A stretch of 64,000 bases of DNA, from positions 1 through 64,000 of the forward strand of contig DASSOG010000032.1 of NCBI GenBank assembly GCA_035700805.1, read 5' to 3'. Under the pieces are notes generated by a model, which was not told where the DNA came from, made no database searches, and saw nothing but the letters and a program-made list of their open reading frames with translations. This document shows positions 17,541 to 25,987 of this stretch, one piece after another (positions within the stretch are counted from its first letter, which is position 1; every line of letters starts with the position of its first letter). The position numbers were made by a program, and so were the translations under genes. Source of the stretch: JAGWRI01 sp035700805 (GTDB lineage Bacteria; Gemmatimonadota; Gemmatimonadetes; Gemmatimonadales; Gemmatimonadaceae).

Positions 17541-20468
17541 TCAGAAGCCGAACCGCAGCGTGGCGGTAAAGGTCCGGAACGTTGGGAACACGTAGTAGTC
17601 GCGACGTGAGAAGCTGCTCGTGCGGATGTCCGCCACCTCGGGATCCGTGCCCGTGTACCTGGTGCTGGTCCAGAGGTTCTGGCCGGCCAGCGAGATGGAG
17701 GCATTGTGCATGCCGCGGGCATATTTCGCCGGGATGTCGTACGTGATGGTGACGCTGCGCAGCTTGAAGAAGTCCGAGGGCTCCACCCAGTACGCATAGT
17801 CGCGCTGGGAGCTGGTGATCGTGCACTTCATCTGCTGCAGGGCGGTGATGCTGCTCACGTCGCCCGCCCGCATGGCGTCCTGCGCGGTATAACAGGGCTG
17901 CCAGATGTTGTAGCGCGCGTTCTGGTAGCCGACGGCATTCAGCAGGTGCCCGCCGAGCTGCCACTCGCCGATGGCGTTGAGTTCCACCGCGTTCCAGAGG
18001 CGGAGCGTGGTGGAGGGGCTGATGATGCGATCCGGATAGGTGGCGCCCAGGTATCCATCATTGATAATGGTGGGGGCCGCCAGGGCATCGGGGTTGGTGA
18101 CCTGCAAGCCGAAATATGAGGGCACGGGGTAGCCCTGCTTCACGTAGGTCCGCGACAGGTCCTCGATGGTAATCGTCTGGCCGCCCAGGTCGCCGGCCTC
18201 GCTCTTGTTCCAGGTGTAGTTGAGGTGCCCGCTCCATGTGACATTGCGGAGGCTGAGCAGCTCGCCGTCCAGCGAGAGTTCGGCGCCGGTGTTGTTCAGC
18301 CGGCCCACGTTCTCGAGCTGCCGATTGGTGAATCCGTTCGACGGGGGCTGTTCCACCGGGATGAGGGCATCGAAGGTGTGCTGCTGGTAGTAGGTGGCAC
18401 TGACCCCCAGGCGCCCGTCCAGCGCGCTCATGTCGAAACCGCCCTCTGTTTCCCGCGTGCGCTCGGGGCCCAGGTCCGGGTTGCCCACCTGCGACGGGGT
18501 GAAGGCCGGCTGGCCGTTCTGGGCGGCCACGGGATCCCAGGTGCGCACGGCGTCAAAGGCGCCGGGCGCCTTGCCCGACTCTCCCATGGCGGCGCGCAGC
18601 TTGAACGTCTCGATGTGCGGCACGTGCCACCACGATTCATCGGACATCACATATGATCCGCTGAGCTTGGGGTACGTCTGCAGGCCAAAGCTCGACCCGA
18701 AGGCGCTGTTGCCGTCCACCCGCACGGCGCCGGTGAGGAACAGCCGGTCGCGCCAGCCCACCACTTCCTGCACGAAGAAACCGGCGTTGATCACGCGCTG
18801 GTTGGTGGCGTCGTTGATCAGGCGCTGCGCGCCGGAGGTGAGGATGGGCTGCCCCGGGCCGGCGAAGAAGTCCGACTCCAGGTCCTGGTCCTCCACGCGG
18901 CTGTCGAACATCTGGCCGCCCACGGAGGTGGTCGTGTTCCACTCGTCGCCAAACGGCTGCTTCCAGTTGGCCGCGAAATCCGTGGTGACGAGCGTGCGGT
19001 TGCGCGGCGTCACCCAGATCTGCCCCAGCGGTTGCCGCGAGAAGCCGAACGGATACATGCTCTCCAGCTTCATATCCAGATAGTCATAACCGATGTTCAG
19101 GTGCGCGCTCAGCGGCCCCTCGGCATCGTACTTGGTGGTCAACCCGGTGATGAAGTGGCTCTCGCGCGTGAAGCTGGTGGCGTCAAAGAGCTCGCCGTTA
19201 TCCAGGCAGACATTCACCGAGGGATCGCATCCGACGCCGGACGTGAAGTTGGAGTTGGCGCCGCGGGAGATGTTGATCAGCGCGCCGTTGGCGCTGTTGC
19301 CGTCAGCCACCCAGTCCACGTGCCGTCCGGTGAACTGCGAGCTGAGCCCGAACTCCAGCCCGGTGGCGGGGCGGAAGGAGAAGTTGCCGCGCAGCGTGCC
19401 GTCGCGGTTGCCGCCCATCTGGAGCACGCCCTTCTGCTCGTTATAGTTGGCGCCCAGGTAGTAGGACTGGTCGGCGGAGCCGCCGCGCACGTCCGCGGCA
19501 TAGCGCTGCACCGGCCCGTCGCGCAGCCAGGTCCCGCTGGCGGGGCAGCTCGGATCCTCGAAGGTCGTCCCGACCCCGTTGGTGTGGATGCCCGCGCAGT
19601 CATTCATGAACAGGCCCGTCGGGTCGCTCTTGGGCCCCACATGCCCCATGAAGTTGAACCCCTGCCCTATCTCAAAATGGTACTGGGGGCGCCCGGCCAT
19701 CCCACGCTTGGTAAAGATCTGGATCACGCCGCCGGACGCCTCGGTGCCGTACAGCGTGGTGGCCGCGGGCCCCTTGATGACTTCCACGTGGTCAATCTGG
19801 CTGGCATCGATGTCGTTGAGCGGCAGCACGTTCTGGCGGCCGATGACGCTGGTGCCCGTGCTGCCGTTGTACATCCGCACGCCGTCCACGTAGATCAGCG
19901 GACTGTTCCCCTGGCTGATGCTGTTGATGCCGCGCAGCCGGATGGTGCCGCCCGCGCCCGGCTGGCCCGAGTTCGCAATCACGGTGGCGCCCGTGGTGCG
20001 TCCCGTGAGGATCTGCTGCACGTTCACCACGGGCGCATTGGCAATGGAAGCCGGCCCGATGGTGGAGACGGCCGTGCCGATCTCCCTGGTGCGCTCTTCA
20101 CCGGTGGCGGTGACCACCACGCTGCTGAGCGCGATAGCCGTGCGCTTGAGTTCAAAGGACACCTCGACCACGCCGTCCGCCATGACGGTGACGGTCTTGT
20201 TCACCGGTTCGTATCCGATCATCTGCGCCCGCACGGTCGCGTTGCCAATGGTCACGCGCGGTATGAGGAACTTGCCATCCGCGCCCACCAGCGCCCCCTG
20301 GCGCGTAGCGGGAATGGACACCTGCGCGCCGGCGAGCGGGCGCCCCGTGCCCGCCTCCACGACGCTGCCGCTGACGGTGCCGGTTGGCTGCTGGGCCGCG
20401 AGCGCGGCAGGTACCGCCAGCAGCACGAGGGCTGCCGCGTACCAGCGCCTGATTGCCATCAACTTCAT
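17541..20468 (-). CDS. SusC/RagA-family TonB-dependent outer-membrane transporter
   Basis: 975 residues. The ATG at 20468 has an ideal GGAGGA seven bases upstream and leads into a signal peptide ending AALAAQQ. Order: a carboxypeptidase-regulatory-like beta-sandwich (residues about 28-110, GTVSGSVVEAGTGRPLAGA), then the plug domain (QQILTGRTTGATV, RLRGINSISQGNSPLIYVDG, IKGPAATTLYGTEASGGVI), then a 22-strand-type barrel to the C-terminal aromatic residue (TATLRFGF). Energised by TonB, it imports the ligand bound by the partner SusD. It lies 30 bases downstream of the gamma-glutamyltransferase gene, which suggests peptide or gamma-glutamyl substrates rather than glycans; that is inference. Confidence 0.95.
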   Translation of the reverse strand: MKLMAIRRWYAAALVLLAVPAALAAQQPTGTVSGSVVEAGTGRPLAGAQVSIPATRQGALVGADGKFLIPRVTIGNATVRAQMIGYEPVNKTVTVMADGVVEVSFELKRTAIALSSVVVTATGEERTREIGTAVSTIGPASIANAPVVNVQQILTGRTTGATVIANSGQPGAGGTIRLRGINSISQGNSPLIYVDGVRMYNGSTGTSVIGRQNVLPLNDIDASQIDHVEVIKGPAATTLYGTEASGGVIQIFTKRGMAGRPQYHFEIGQGFNFMGHVGPKSDPTGLFMNDCAGIHTNGVGTTFEDPSCPASGTWLRDGPVQRYAADVRGGSADQSYYLGANYNEQKGVLQMGGNRDGTLRGNFSFRPATGLEFGLSSQFTGRHVDWVADGNSANGALINISRGANSNFTSGVGCDPSVNVCLDNGELFDATSFTRESHFITGLTTKYDAEGPLSAHLNIGYDYLDMKLESMYPFGFSRQPLGQIWVTPRNRTLVTTDFAANWKQPFGDEWNTTTSVGGQMFDSRVEDQDLESDFFAGPGQPILTSGAQRLINDATNQRVINAGFFVQEVVGWRDRLFLTGAVRVDGNSAFGSSFGLQTYPKLSGSYVMSDESWWHVPHIETFKLRAAMGESGKAPGAFDAVRTWDPVAAQNGQPAFTPSQVGNPDLGPERTRETEGGFDMSALDGRLGVSATYYQQHTFDALIPVEQPPSNGFTNRQLENVGRLNNTGAELSLDGELLSLRNVTWSGHLNYTWNKSEAGDLGGQTITIEDLSRTYVKQGYPVPSYFGLQVTNPDALAAPTIINDGYLGATYPDRIISPSTTLRLWNAVELNAIGEWQLGGHLLNAVGYQNARYNIWQPCYTAQDAMRAGDVSSITALQQMKCTITSSQRDYAYWVEPSDFFKLRSVTITYDIPAKYARGMHNASISLAGQNLWTSTRYTGTDPEVADIRTSSFSRRDYYVFPTFRTFTATLRFGF

Positions 20469-20498
20469 GGGAGTTCCTCCAGTTCAGTGCCGTTTGAT

Positions 20499-22250
20499 TC
20501 AGTACCCACGCACTTCGCCATCGCGGCGCGGATCCGCCGCACCCACCCACGCCCCACCCCGTCGCACAATGACCGTCACGCCGCCAAAGCCCATGTCCAC
20601 CGGCGGGCTCGTGCTGATCTCAAAGCCGGCCGCCCGCGCCGCGTCATACACGGCACCGGCAAAGCCATCCTCCATGCGCAGCTCCCGGCCCGCGCCCGGG
20701 ATGGCGCGCGGCATGCGCAGCGCCGCCAGCGGGTCCATGTGATAGTCCAATCCGTATACGATCGTCTCCACGATGGCCGGCGGGATGGCCGCCGACCCCG
20801 GAGAGCCCACCACCATCTGCACCGAACCGCCCTGCAGCACGATGGTCGGCGCAATGGTGGAGGCCGGCACCCGGTGGGGGCCGGCCGCGTTGGGACCCTG
20901 GTGGTCGCGCGAAAAGTTGAACATCGCGCTGTTCAGGAAGACGCCGTCCACCCAGGTGCCGGAGCCGAATCCCTGCCCCAATGTGTTGGTGAGCGACACG
21001 GCATTGCCATGCGAGTCCACCACGGTCATGTGCGTGGTCTCGGCCATCATCCCGCTGCCGGGAGCGCCGGCCTGCGCCGTGCGCGGCAGCGCTGAGGGGC
21101 CGGCCGGATGGTACGGCGCGCAGGCCGCGGGCGGCAACGCAGCATCGTCCGTCCACGGATCGCCCGCCGTCAGGCGGCCGGTGACCGGTTGCTCCAGCAA
21201 CGCGGCGCGCGACGCCGCAAACGCGGGCGACGACACCCCCGCCTGCGGCACTCCCACATGATCGGGGTCGCCCACATACGCCCCACGGTCGGTGACGGCC
21301 ACGCGCATGGCCCCCACCAGCAGGCGGAAGGCCGCGGGGTCGCGGCTGGGAAGGCCAAGGGCCGGCAGGTTGTGCGCGTCCAGCAGGTTCAGCGTCTCCA
21401 GCACCTGCATCCCGGATTGCGGCGCGGGCGCCGAGAGGACCACGCGCCCGTGGTACACCGAGCACAAGGGCCGCTTGAAGCGGGCCGAGTACGCGGCGAA
21501 GTCGGCGCGCGTGATGGGATTGCCACCCTCGCGAAGCACCCGGACGATGTCGTCGCCAATGCTTCCCTTATAGAAGGCGTCCGGGCCCTGCTCCGCGACG
21601 GCGCGCATGGTGGCCGCCAGCTCGGGCTGCACAATGCGATCGCCGGCGCGCACCGGGTGCCCGTCGGGCAGGTAGATGCGCCGGGCGCCCGGGTAGGCGC
21701 CCACCTTGGCACTGTCCGCCAGGACCTCGCGCTGCAGCAGCGAGTTGGCGATGTACCCGTCCGCGGCCAGCCGGATGGCCGGCGCCATGACGCGGGCGCG
21801 CGGGAGCACGCCGTACCGCGCCTGGGCCGCGAGCAGTCCCGCCACGGCGCCCGGGATGCCCGTGCCGCGGGGCGTCACGGAGGTGCCCAGCTCGCGCAAC
21901 GTGGTATCGGGAATGCTCCCGGACTGGCTGTAGAAATCGACGTACTGGGTGGTATGCGTTGCGGCATCGAAGTACAGCAGGCCGCCGCCCGCGCCCAGCC
22001 CGCTCATCATCGGCTCGGTGACGCCAAGCGCGAAGGCCGTGGCCACCGCGGCATCCACGGCGTTGCCTCCGGCCTTCAGGATCTCCAGCCCGGCTTCGCT
22101 GGCATATGGGTTACCTGATACCACCATGCCGTGTTCGGCCACCGCGCGCTTCCCGACATCCGGTCCGCTGGAGGGAGCCGGGGCCGCGCCGGGGGTGGCG
22201 GCCGTGCAGGCCGCCGCGAGCATCGCCAGGAGGAGGAAGCTGGTGCGCAA
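20499..22250 (-). CDS. ggt: gamma-glutamyltransferase (GGT), probably a lipoprotein
   Basis: About 583 residues from a TTG at 22250 with AGGA eight bases upstream; this start gives the lipoprotein signal LRTSFLLLAMLAAAC. A longer frame to a TTG at 22319 lacks a ribosome site. GGT proenzymes cut themselves before a Thr that becomes the nucleophile: here AETTHMTVVD, Thr about 405. Substrate-pocket motifs GNAVSLTNTLGQGFGSG and VGSPGSAAIP follow, and the large subunit begins with AEHGMVVSGNPYASEAG. The enzyme hydrolyses or transfers the gamma-glutamyl group of glutathione and related peptides outside the inner membrane. It is first in an operon with the SusC and SusD genes. Confidence 0.93.
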   Translation of the reverse strand: MRTSFLLLAMLAAACTAATPGAAPAPSSGPDVGKRAVAEHGMVVSGNPYASEAGLEILKAGGNAVDAAVATAFALGVTEPMMSGLGAGGGLLYFDAATHTTQYVDFYSQSGSIPDTTLRELGTSVTPRGTGIPGAVAGLLAAQARYGVLPRARVMAPAIRLAADGYIANSLLQREVLADSAKVGAYPGARRIYLPDGHPVRAGDRIVQPELAATMRAVAEQGPDAFYKGSIGDDIVRVLREGGNPITRADFAAYSARFKRPLCSVYHGRVVLSAPAPQSGMQVLETLNLLDAHNLPALGLPSRDPAAFRLLVGAMRVAVTDRGAYVGDPDHVGVPQAGVSSPAFAASRAALLEQPVTGRLTAGDPWTDDAALPPAACAPYHPAGPSALPRTAQAGAPGSGMMAETTHMTVVDSHGNAVSLTNTLGQGFGSGTWVDGVFLNSAMFNFSRDHQGPNAAGPHRVPASTIAPTIVLQGGSVQMVVGSPGSAAIPPAIVETIVYGLDYHMDPLAALRMPRAIPGAGRELRMEDGFAGAVYDAARAAGFEISTSPPVDMGFGGVTVIVRRGGAWVGAADPRRDGEVRGY

Positions 22251-22331
22251 GGTGATGGGTCCTGGATTGACGAAAACCTGCCCGCGCACTCCCGCACCCC
22301 GCGGGCGCGCGCGCCACAACTGACGCTGCGT

Positions 22332-22838
22332 TCAGCGCAACATGAGCGGCGATTCCGGCGAGCGCAATACCACCAACGGTCGATGCCAGCCCATGCCGGC
22401 CGACACCGCCACGGAGTCAATGCGTGGCAGCGGATAGAACACCGTATGACTCATGTTGCCCGTGGCATCCGCATTGATCTCCAGCGCCACACGCTCGCCG
22501 GGGGACACCGAGAGGGGCGGACTGACCCACTGCGTCCGCGTCCCGATGCCGTGCAGTTGAAGCTGGAGCACCCCACCGGGCTGCAAGTGCGCGCGCCGTA
22601 TTGAAACCCTGGCGCTGGACAACCCGGTCACCATCGCGAGGCGCACCGCGGGGGATCCGCCCGCGGAGGTCACGGCGTACACGTCCATGTCCGCGAACGC
22701 GTGGTTCTGGATCTCCAGCGTCACGGGTTCGGGCTCGGGGACGGCGTGCCTCGGCGCGCGGAAGCACGCGGCGCAGAGGCCAAGCCCGACCACGGCGCCG
22801 AGCGTGACGATCCGGATTCCTGCCGGCGGTCCAGGCAT
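22332..22838 (-). CDS. hypothetical lipoprotein
   Basis: 168 residues from the ATG at 22838, which follows a GGGAGGGG run. The N-terminus is a lipoprotein signal ending GLCAAC (Cys about 19). The mature part is a small beta-rich domain (VTLEIQNHAFADMDVYAV, PGERVALEINADATGN) without a family motif I know. It is the 3' part of a long minus-strand frame whose upstream portion is only a shadow of the genes on the other strand. It precedes ggt by about 80 bases on the same strand and may be transcribed with it. Divergent from the cardiolipin synthase gene. Confidence 0.7.
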   Translation of the reverse strand: MPGPPAGIRIVTLGAVVGLGLCAACFRAPRHAVPEPEPVTLEIQNHAFADMDVYAVTSAGGSPAVRLAMVTGLSSARVSIRRAHLQPGGVLQLQLHGIGTRTQWVSPPLSVSPGERVALEINADATGNMSHTVFYPLPRIDSVAVSAGMGWHRPLVVLRSPESPLMLR

Positions 22839-22946
22839 GGCCCCTCCCGAACGGGATGCACCTTCAATCATGCGCCGCTGAGGGATGCGCGGCAAGGCGC
22901 CGGCCCCGTGTCCCCGACGCCGCTTTTGCGGTAAGATCAGGCGCGC

Positions 22947-24386
22947 ATGTCCTCCGCCACGCTCGACCTCCTCATTGGCGCCGTCCACCTCGTGCTGGCC
23001 ATCGGGGCATCGGTGCACATCGTGCTCAAGAAGCGCGACCCCCGCGCCGCCATCGGGTGGATCGGGCTCGTGTGGCTCACCCCGATCATCGGCTCGGCGT
23101 CGTACGTCTTCCTGGGCGTGAACCGGATCCGGCGACGCGCGGGCGAGCTGCGCCGAGACCGGCTGGAACCCGGGATGAGCCCCACCGGCAGCCATCGCAT
23201 GCTGGCGTCGCGCGCGCTGCCGGCCGACGTGCCCGAGGCGCTGCACCCCCTGGCCACCCTGGCCGGGAACATCACCCGCGCGCCGCTCACGGCGGGCAAC
23301 GCGGTGGACGCGCTCCTCGACGGCGACGAAGGGTATCCGGCCATGCTCGACGCCGTCGCGGCCGCGCAACAGAGCGTGGCGCTGGCCACCTACATCTTTG
23401 ATCGCGGCCAGGTGGCCGACCGCTTCCTGGCCGCGCTCGAGGCGGCGGTGAAGCGAGGCGTGGAGGTGCGCGTGCTGATTGACGGCGTGGGCGCGCGGTA
23501 CAGCCGCCCGTCCATCGTGCGGGCCCTGCGCGAACGGGGCATTACCACCCGTGAATTTCTGCCGTCGCTCGTTCCGATCTTCCACCCGTACTTCAACCTC
23601 CGCAACCACCGCAAGCTGCTGGTGGTGGACGGCAAGGTAGGCTTCTGCGGCGGGCTCAACATCCGCGACGGCTGCCAGCTCTCGCTCAACCCGCCGAATC
23701 CCACGCAGGACGTGCACTTCCGCTTCCAGGGGCCGGTGGTGCACCAGCTCATGAGCGCCTTTGCCTTCGACTGGAAGTTCACCACGGCCGAATCGCTGGA
23801 GGGAGATCGCTGGTTCCCGGCGCTGGAGAGCGACGGCCCGGTGGCGGCGCGCGGCATTCCGGACGGCCCGGACGAGGACTTCGAGGCGCTGCTCTTCACG
23901 TTCATCGGGGCCATTGCCGTGGCGCGCCGCCGCGTGCGCGTGGTCACGCCGTACTTCCTGCCCGATCGCCCGCTGATTGACGCGTTGCAGGTGGCGGCGC
24001 TGCGCGGCGTGGACGTGCAGATTGTCCTGCCCTCCCGCGTGAACCTGCGCACCGTACAGTGGGCCATGTACGCGCAACTGGGCCAGGTGCTCCGGGGCGG
24101 GTGCAAGGTGTTCCTCACGCCGCCGCCATTTGACCATTCCAAGCTGTTCACGGTGGACGGGGAGTGGACGATCGTCGGGTCGTCCAACTGGGATCCGCGC
24201 AGCCTGCGCCTCAATTTTGAGTACATGGTGGAGTGCTACGACGCGGACCTCACGCGGCGCGTGGACGCGATCATTGACCGCAAGCTGGCGACGTCGCGCT
24301 CCTACACCATGGTGGACCACCGCCGGCGCCACATCCCCGTCCGGCTGCGTGACGGCCTGGTGTGGCTCGCGCAGCCATATCTCTGA
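22947..24386 (+). CDS. cls: cardiolipin synthase (phospholipase D superfamily)
   Basis: 479 residues, the usual length for bacterial ClsA-type enzymes. Two N-terminal membrane helices (LIGAVHLVLAIGASVHIVL and IGWIGLVWLTPIIGSASYV) anchor it in the inner membrane. Two HKD motifs follow: NHRKLLVVDG with His about 221, and DHSKLFTVDG with His about 397, the latter extended by GSSNWDPRS. It joins two phosphatidylglycerols, or PG and PE, into cardiolipin. The ATG at 22947 has only a weak ribosome site. Xylulokinase starts six bases downstream, so the two are almost certainly co-transcribed, an odd pairing of lipid and sugar metabolism. Confidence 0.93.
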   Translation: MSSATLDLLIGAVHLVLAIGASVHIVLKKRDPRAAIGWIGLVWLTPIIGSASYVFLGVNRIRRRAGELRRDRLEPGMSPTGSHRMLASRALPADVPEALHPLATLAGNITRAPLTAGNAVDALLDGDEGYPAMLDAVAAAQQSVALATYIFDRGQVADRFLAALEAAVKRGVEVRVLIDGVGARYSRPSIVRALRERGITTREFLPSLVPIFHPYFNLRNHRKLLVVDGKVGFCGGLNIRDGCQLSLNPPNPTQDVHFRFQGPVVHQLMSAFAFDWKFTTAESLEGDRWFPALESDGPVAARGIPDGPDEDFEALLFTFIGAIAVARRRVRVVTPYFLPDRPLIDALQVAALRGVDVQIVLPSRVNLRTVQWAMYAQLGQVLRGGCKVFLTPPPFDHSKLFTVDGEWTIVGSSNWDPRSLRLNFEYMVECYDADLTRRVDAIIDRKLATSRSYTMVDHRRRHIPVRLRDGLVWLAQPYL

Positions 24387-24392
24387 ACCAAT

Positions 24393-25907
24393 ATGTCGGC
24401 CTGCTTCCTGGGACTGGACATCGGCACCAGCAGCGTCAAGGCGCTGCTGGTGGACCGCGAGGGCCGCGTCGTGGCCTCGGCCTCCGCGCCGCTTACGCTC
24501 GGCGCGCCGCGTCCGGGATGGGCGGAACAGGACCCGGAGGCCTGGTGGGCCACGACCGGGCCGGTCATTCGCGAACTCCTGCGGCAGGCGCCCGCCATCA
24601 CGGTGGCCGCCGTGGGCATCACGGGGCAGATGCACTCATCGGTGTTCCTGGACCATACGGGTACCGTGATCCGCCCCGCGCTGCTCTGGTGCGATGCCCG
24701 CACGGACGCCGAGTGCCAGCAAATCACCCAGCGGGCCGGCGGCGAGGACCGGCTGCGCGCGCTGACGGCCAACGCGGCCTTTGCCGGCTTCACGCTGCCC
24801 AAGATCCTCTGGCTCCGCAACCACGAGCCTGACGCGTTCGCCCGCCTGGCGCGCGTGCTGATCCCCAAGGACTACATCCGGTACCGGCTCACGGGGGAGA
24901 TGGCCACCGAACCGTCTGACGCGTCCGGCACGCTGCTGTTCGACACGGCGCGGGGGCGGTGGAGCGCGGAGATGTTCAGCGCGATGGACCTGCCGCCCTC
25001 CATCATGCCGGAGGTCGGCCGCTCCGCTGCCGTGCTCGGCCGGGTGACGGGCGAGGCCGCGCACGCCACCGGACTGGTTGCCGGCACGCCGGTGGTGGGC
25101 GGCGGCGGCGACAATGCGTGTGGCGCCGCAGGGGCGGGCGTCCTGAGGCCGGGCAGCGCCGTGGCCACTTGGGGCACGTCGGGGACGGTGATCGCGCCCA
25201 CCGATGCTCCGCGTGTGGATCCGCGATCCCGGGTCCACACCTTCTGCCACGTGGCGCCGGACACATGGTACCAGATTGGCGTGGTGCTGAGCGCGGGCGC
25301 CGCGTTCGCGTGGCTGCGCGACCAGTTTGCCCGCGAGTACGCCACTCCGGGCGAGGCAACGCAGGCGCTCGTGTCAGCGGCCGCGCGCATACCACCCGGC
25401 GCCGAGGGCCTGCTGTTCCTGCCATACCTGCAAGGCGAGCGCTCACCCCACCGCAACCCCGCGCTGCGGGGCGCGCTCCTGGGGCTGAGCCTGGCGCACA
25501 CCCGCGCCCATGTGACGCGCGCCGTCATCGAGGGCGGGGCGCTCGCCCTGGCCGAGTGTCTGGACGTCCTGCGGGAGCTGGGCTGCACCCCTGGCGAGAT
25601 GCTGCTCACCGGCGGCGGTGTGCGCGACCCGCTGCTCCGCCAGGTGCTGGCCGCGGTGTTCGACCTTCCGGTGCGGCTCACCACCCACGATGAGGGCCCG
25701 GCGTTCGGAGCGGCGCTGCTGGCCGCCGTGGGATCCGGGGCGTTCCCCGACCTGGGCGCCGCGGTGGCCGCCGGCGTCGCGCTTCGGCCCCGGGAATTAC
25801 CCGAGCCCCAGACGCGGGAGGCCTACCGCGCCCTCATGCGTCGCTTTCAGGCGGCGGGGCGGCAGCAGCAGCGCGAGCGGATGGAGCCCGGTCTGGCCGA
25901 CGCGTGA
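24393..25907 (+). CDS. xylB: xylulokinase (FGGY carbohydrate kinase)
   Basis: 504 residues, normal for XylB. The N-terminal phosphate-binding motif is GLDIGTSSVKALLVD; the xylulose-type GITGQMHSSVFLD follows. In the C-terminal domain, VGGGGDNACGAAGAG and LTGGGVRDPLLRQVLAAVF are the FGGY ATP-site segments. It phosphorylates D-xylulose to xylulose 5-phosphate, feeding the pentose phosphate pathway. No xylose isomerase or sugar transporter lies nearby; instead it sits six bases after cardiolipin synthase. A related FGGY substrate is possible, but the match to XylB motifs is good. Confidence 0.88.
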   Translation: MSACFLGLDIGTSSVKALLVDREGRVVASASAPLTLGAPRPGWAEQDPEAWWATTGPVIRELLRQAPAITVAAVGITGQMHSSVFLDHTGTVIRPALLWCDARTDAECQQITQRAGGEDRLRALTANAAFAGFTLPKILWLRNHEPDAFARLARVLIPKDYIRYRLTGEMATEPSDASGTLLFDTARGRWSAEMFSAMDLPPSIMPEVGRSAAVLGRVTGEAAHATGLVAGTPVVGGGGDNACGAAGAGVLRPGSAVATWGTSGTVIAPTDAPRVDPRSRVHTFCHVAPDTWYQIGVVLSAGAAFAWLRDQFAREYATPGEATQALVSAAARIPPGAEGLLFLPYLQGERSPHRNPALRGALLGLSLAHTRAHVTRAVIEGGALALAECLDVLRELGCTPGEMLLTGGGVRDPLLRQVLAAVFDLPVRLTTHDEGPAFGAALLAAVGSGAFPDLGAAVAAGVALRPRELPEPQTREAYRALMRRFQAAGRQQQRERMEPGLADA

Positions 25908-25987
25908 GCCGGGTGTCATAATCCGGGCGTCCGGAGCGCCGGTATCGCTCCCGTGCATTTCACGCGTCACTCCCGAGGTTGGTTCCC

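Noticed and set aside
22839..24635. Upstream part of a long minus-strand frame running into the hypothetical lipoprotein
   Set aside because: It lies opposite the cardiolipin synthase gene and is low-complexity; only the last 168 codons look like a real protein.
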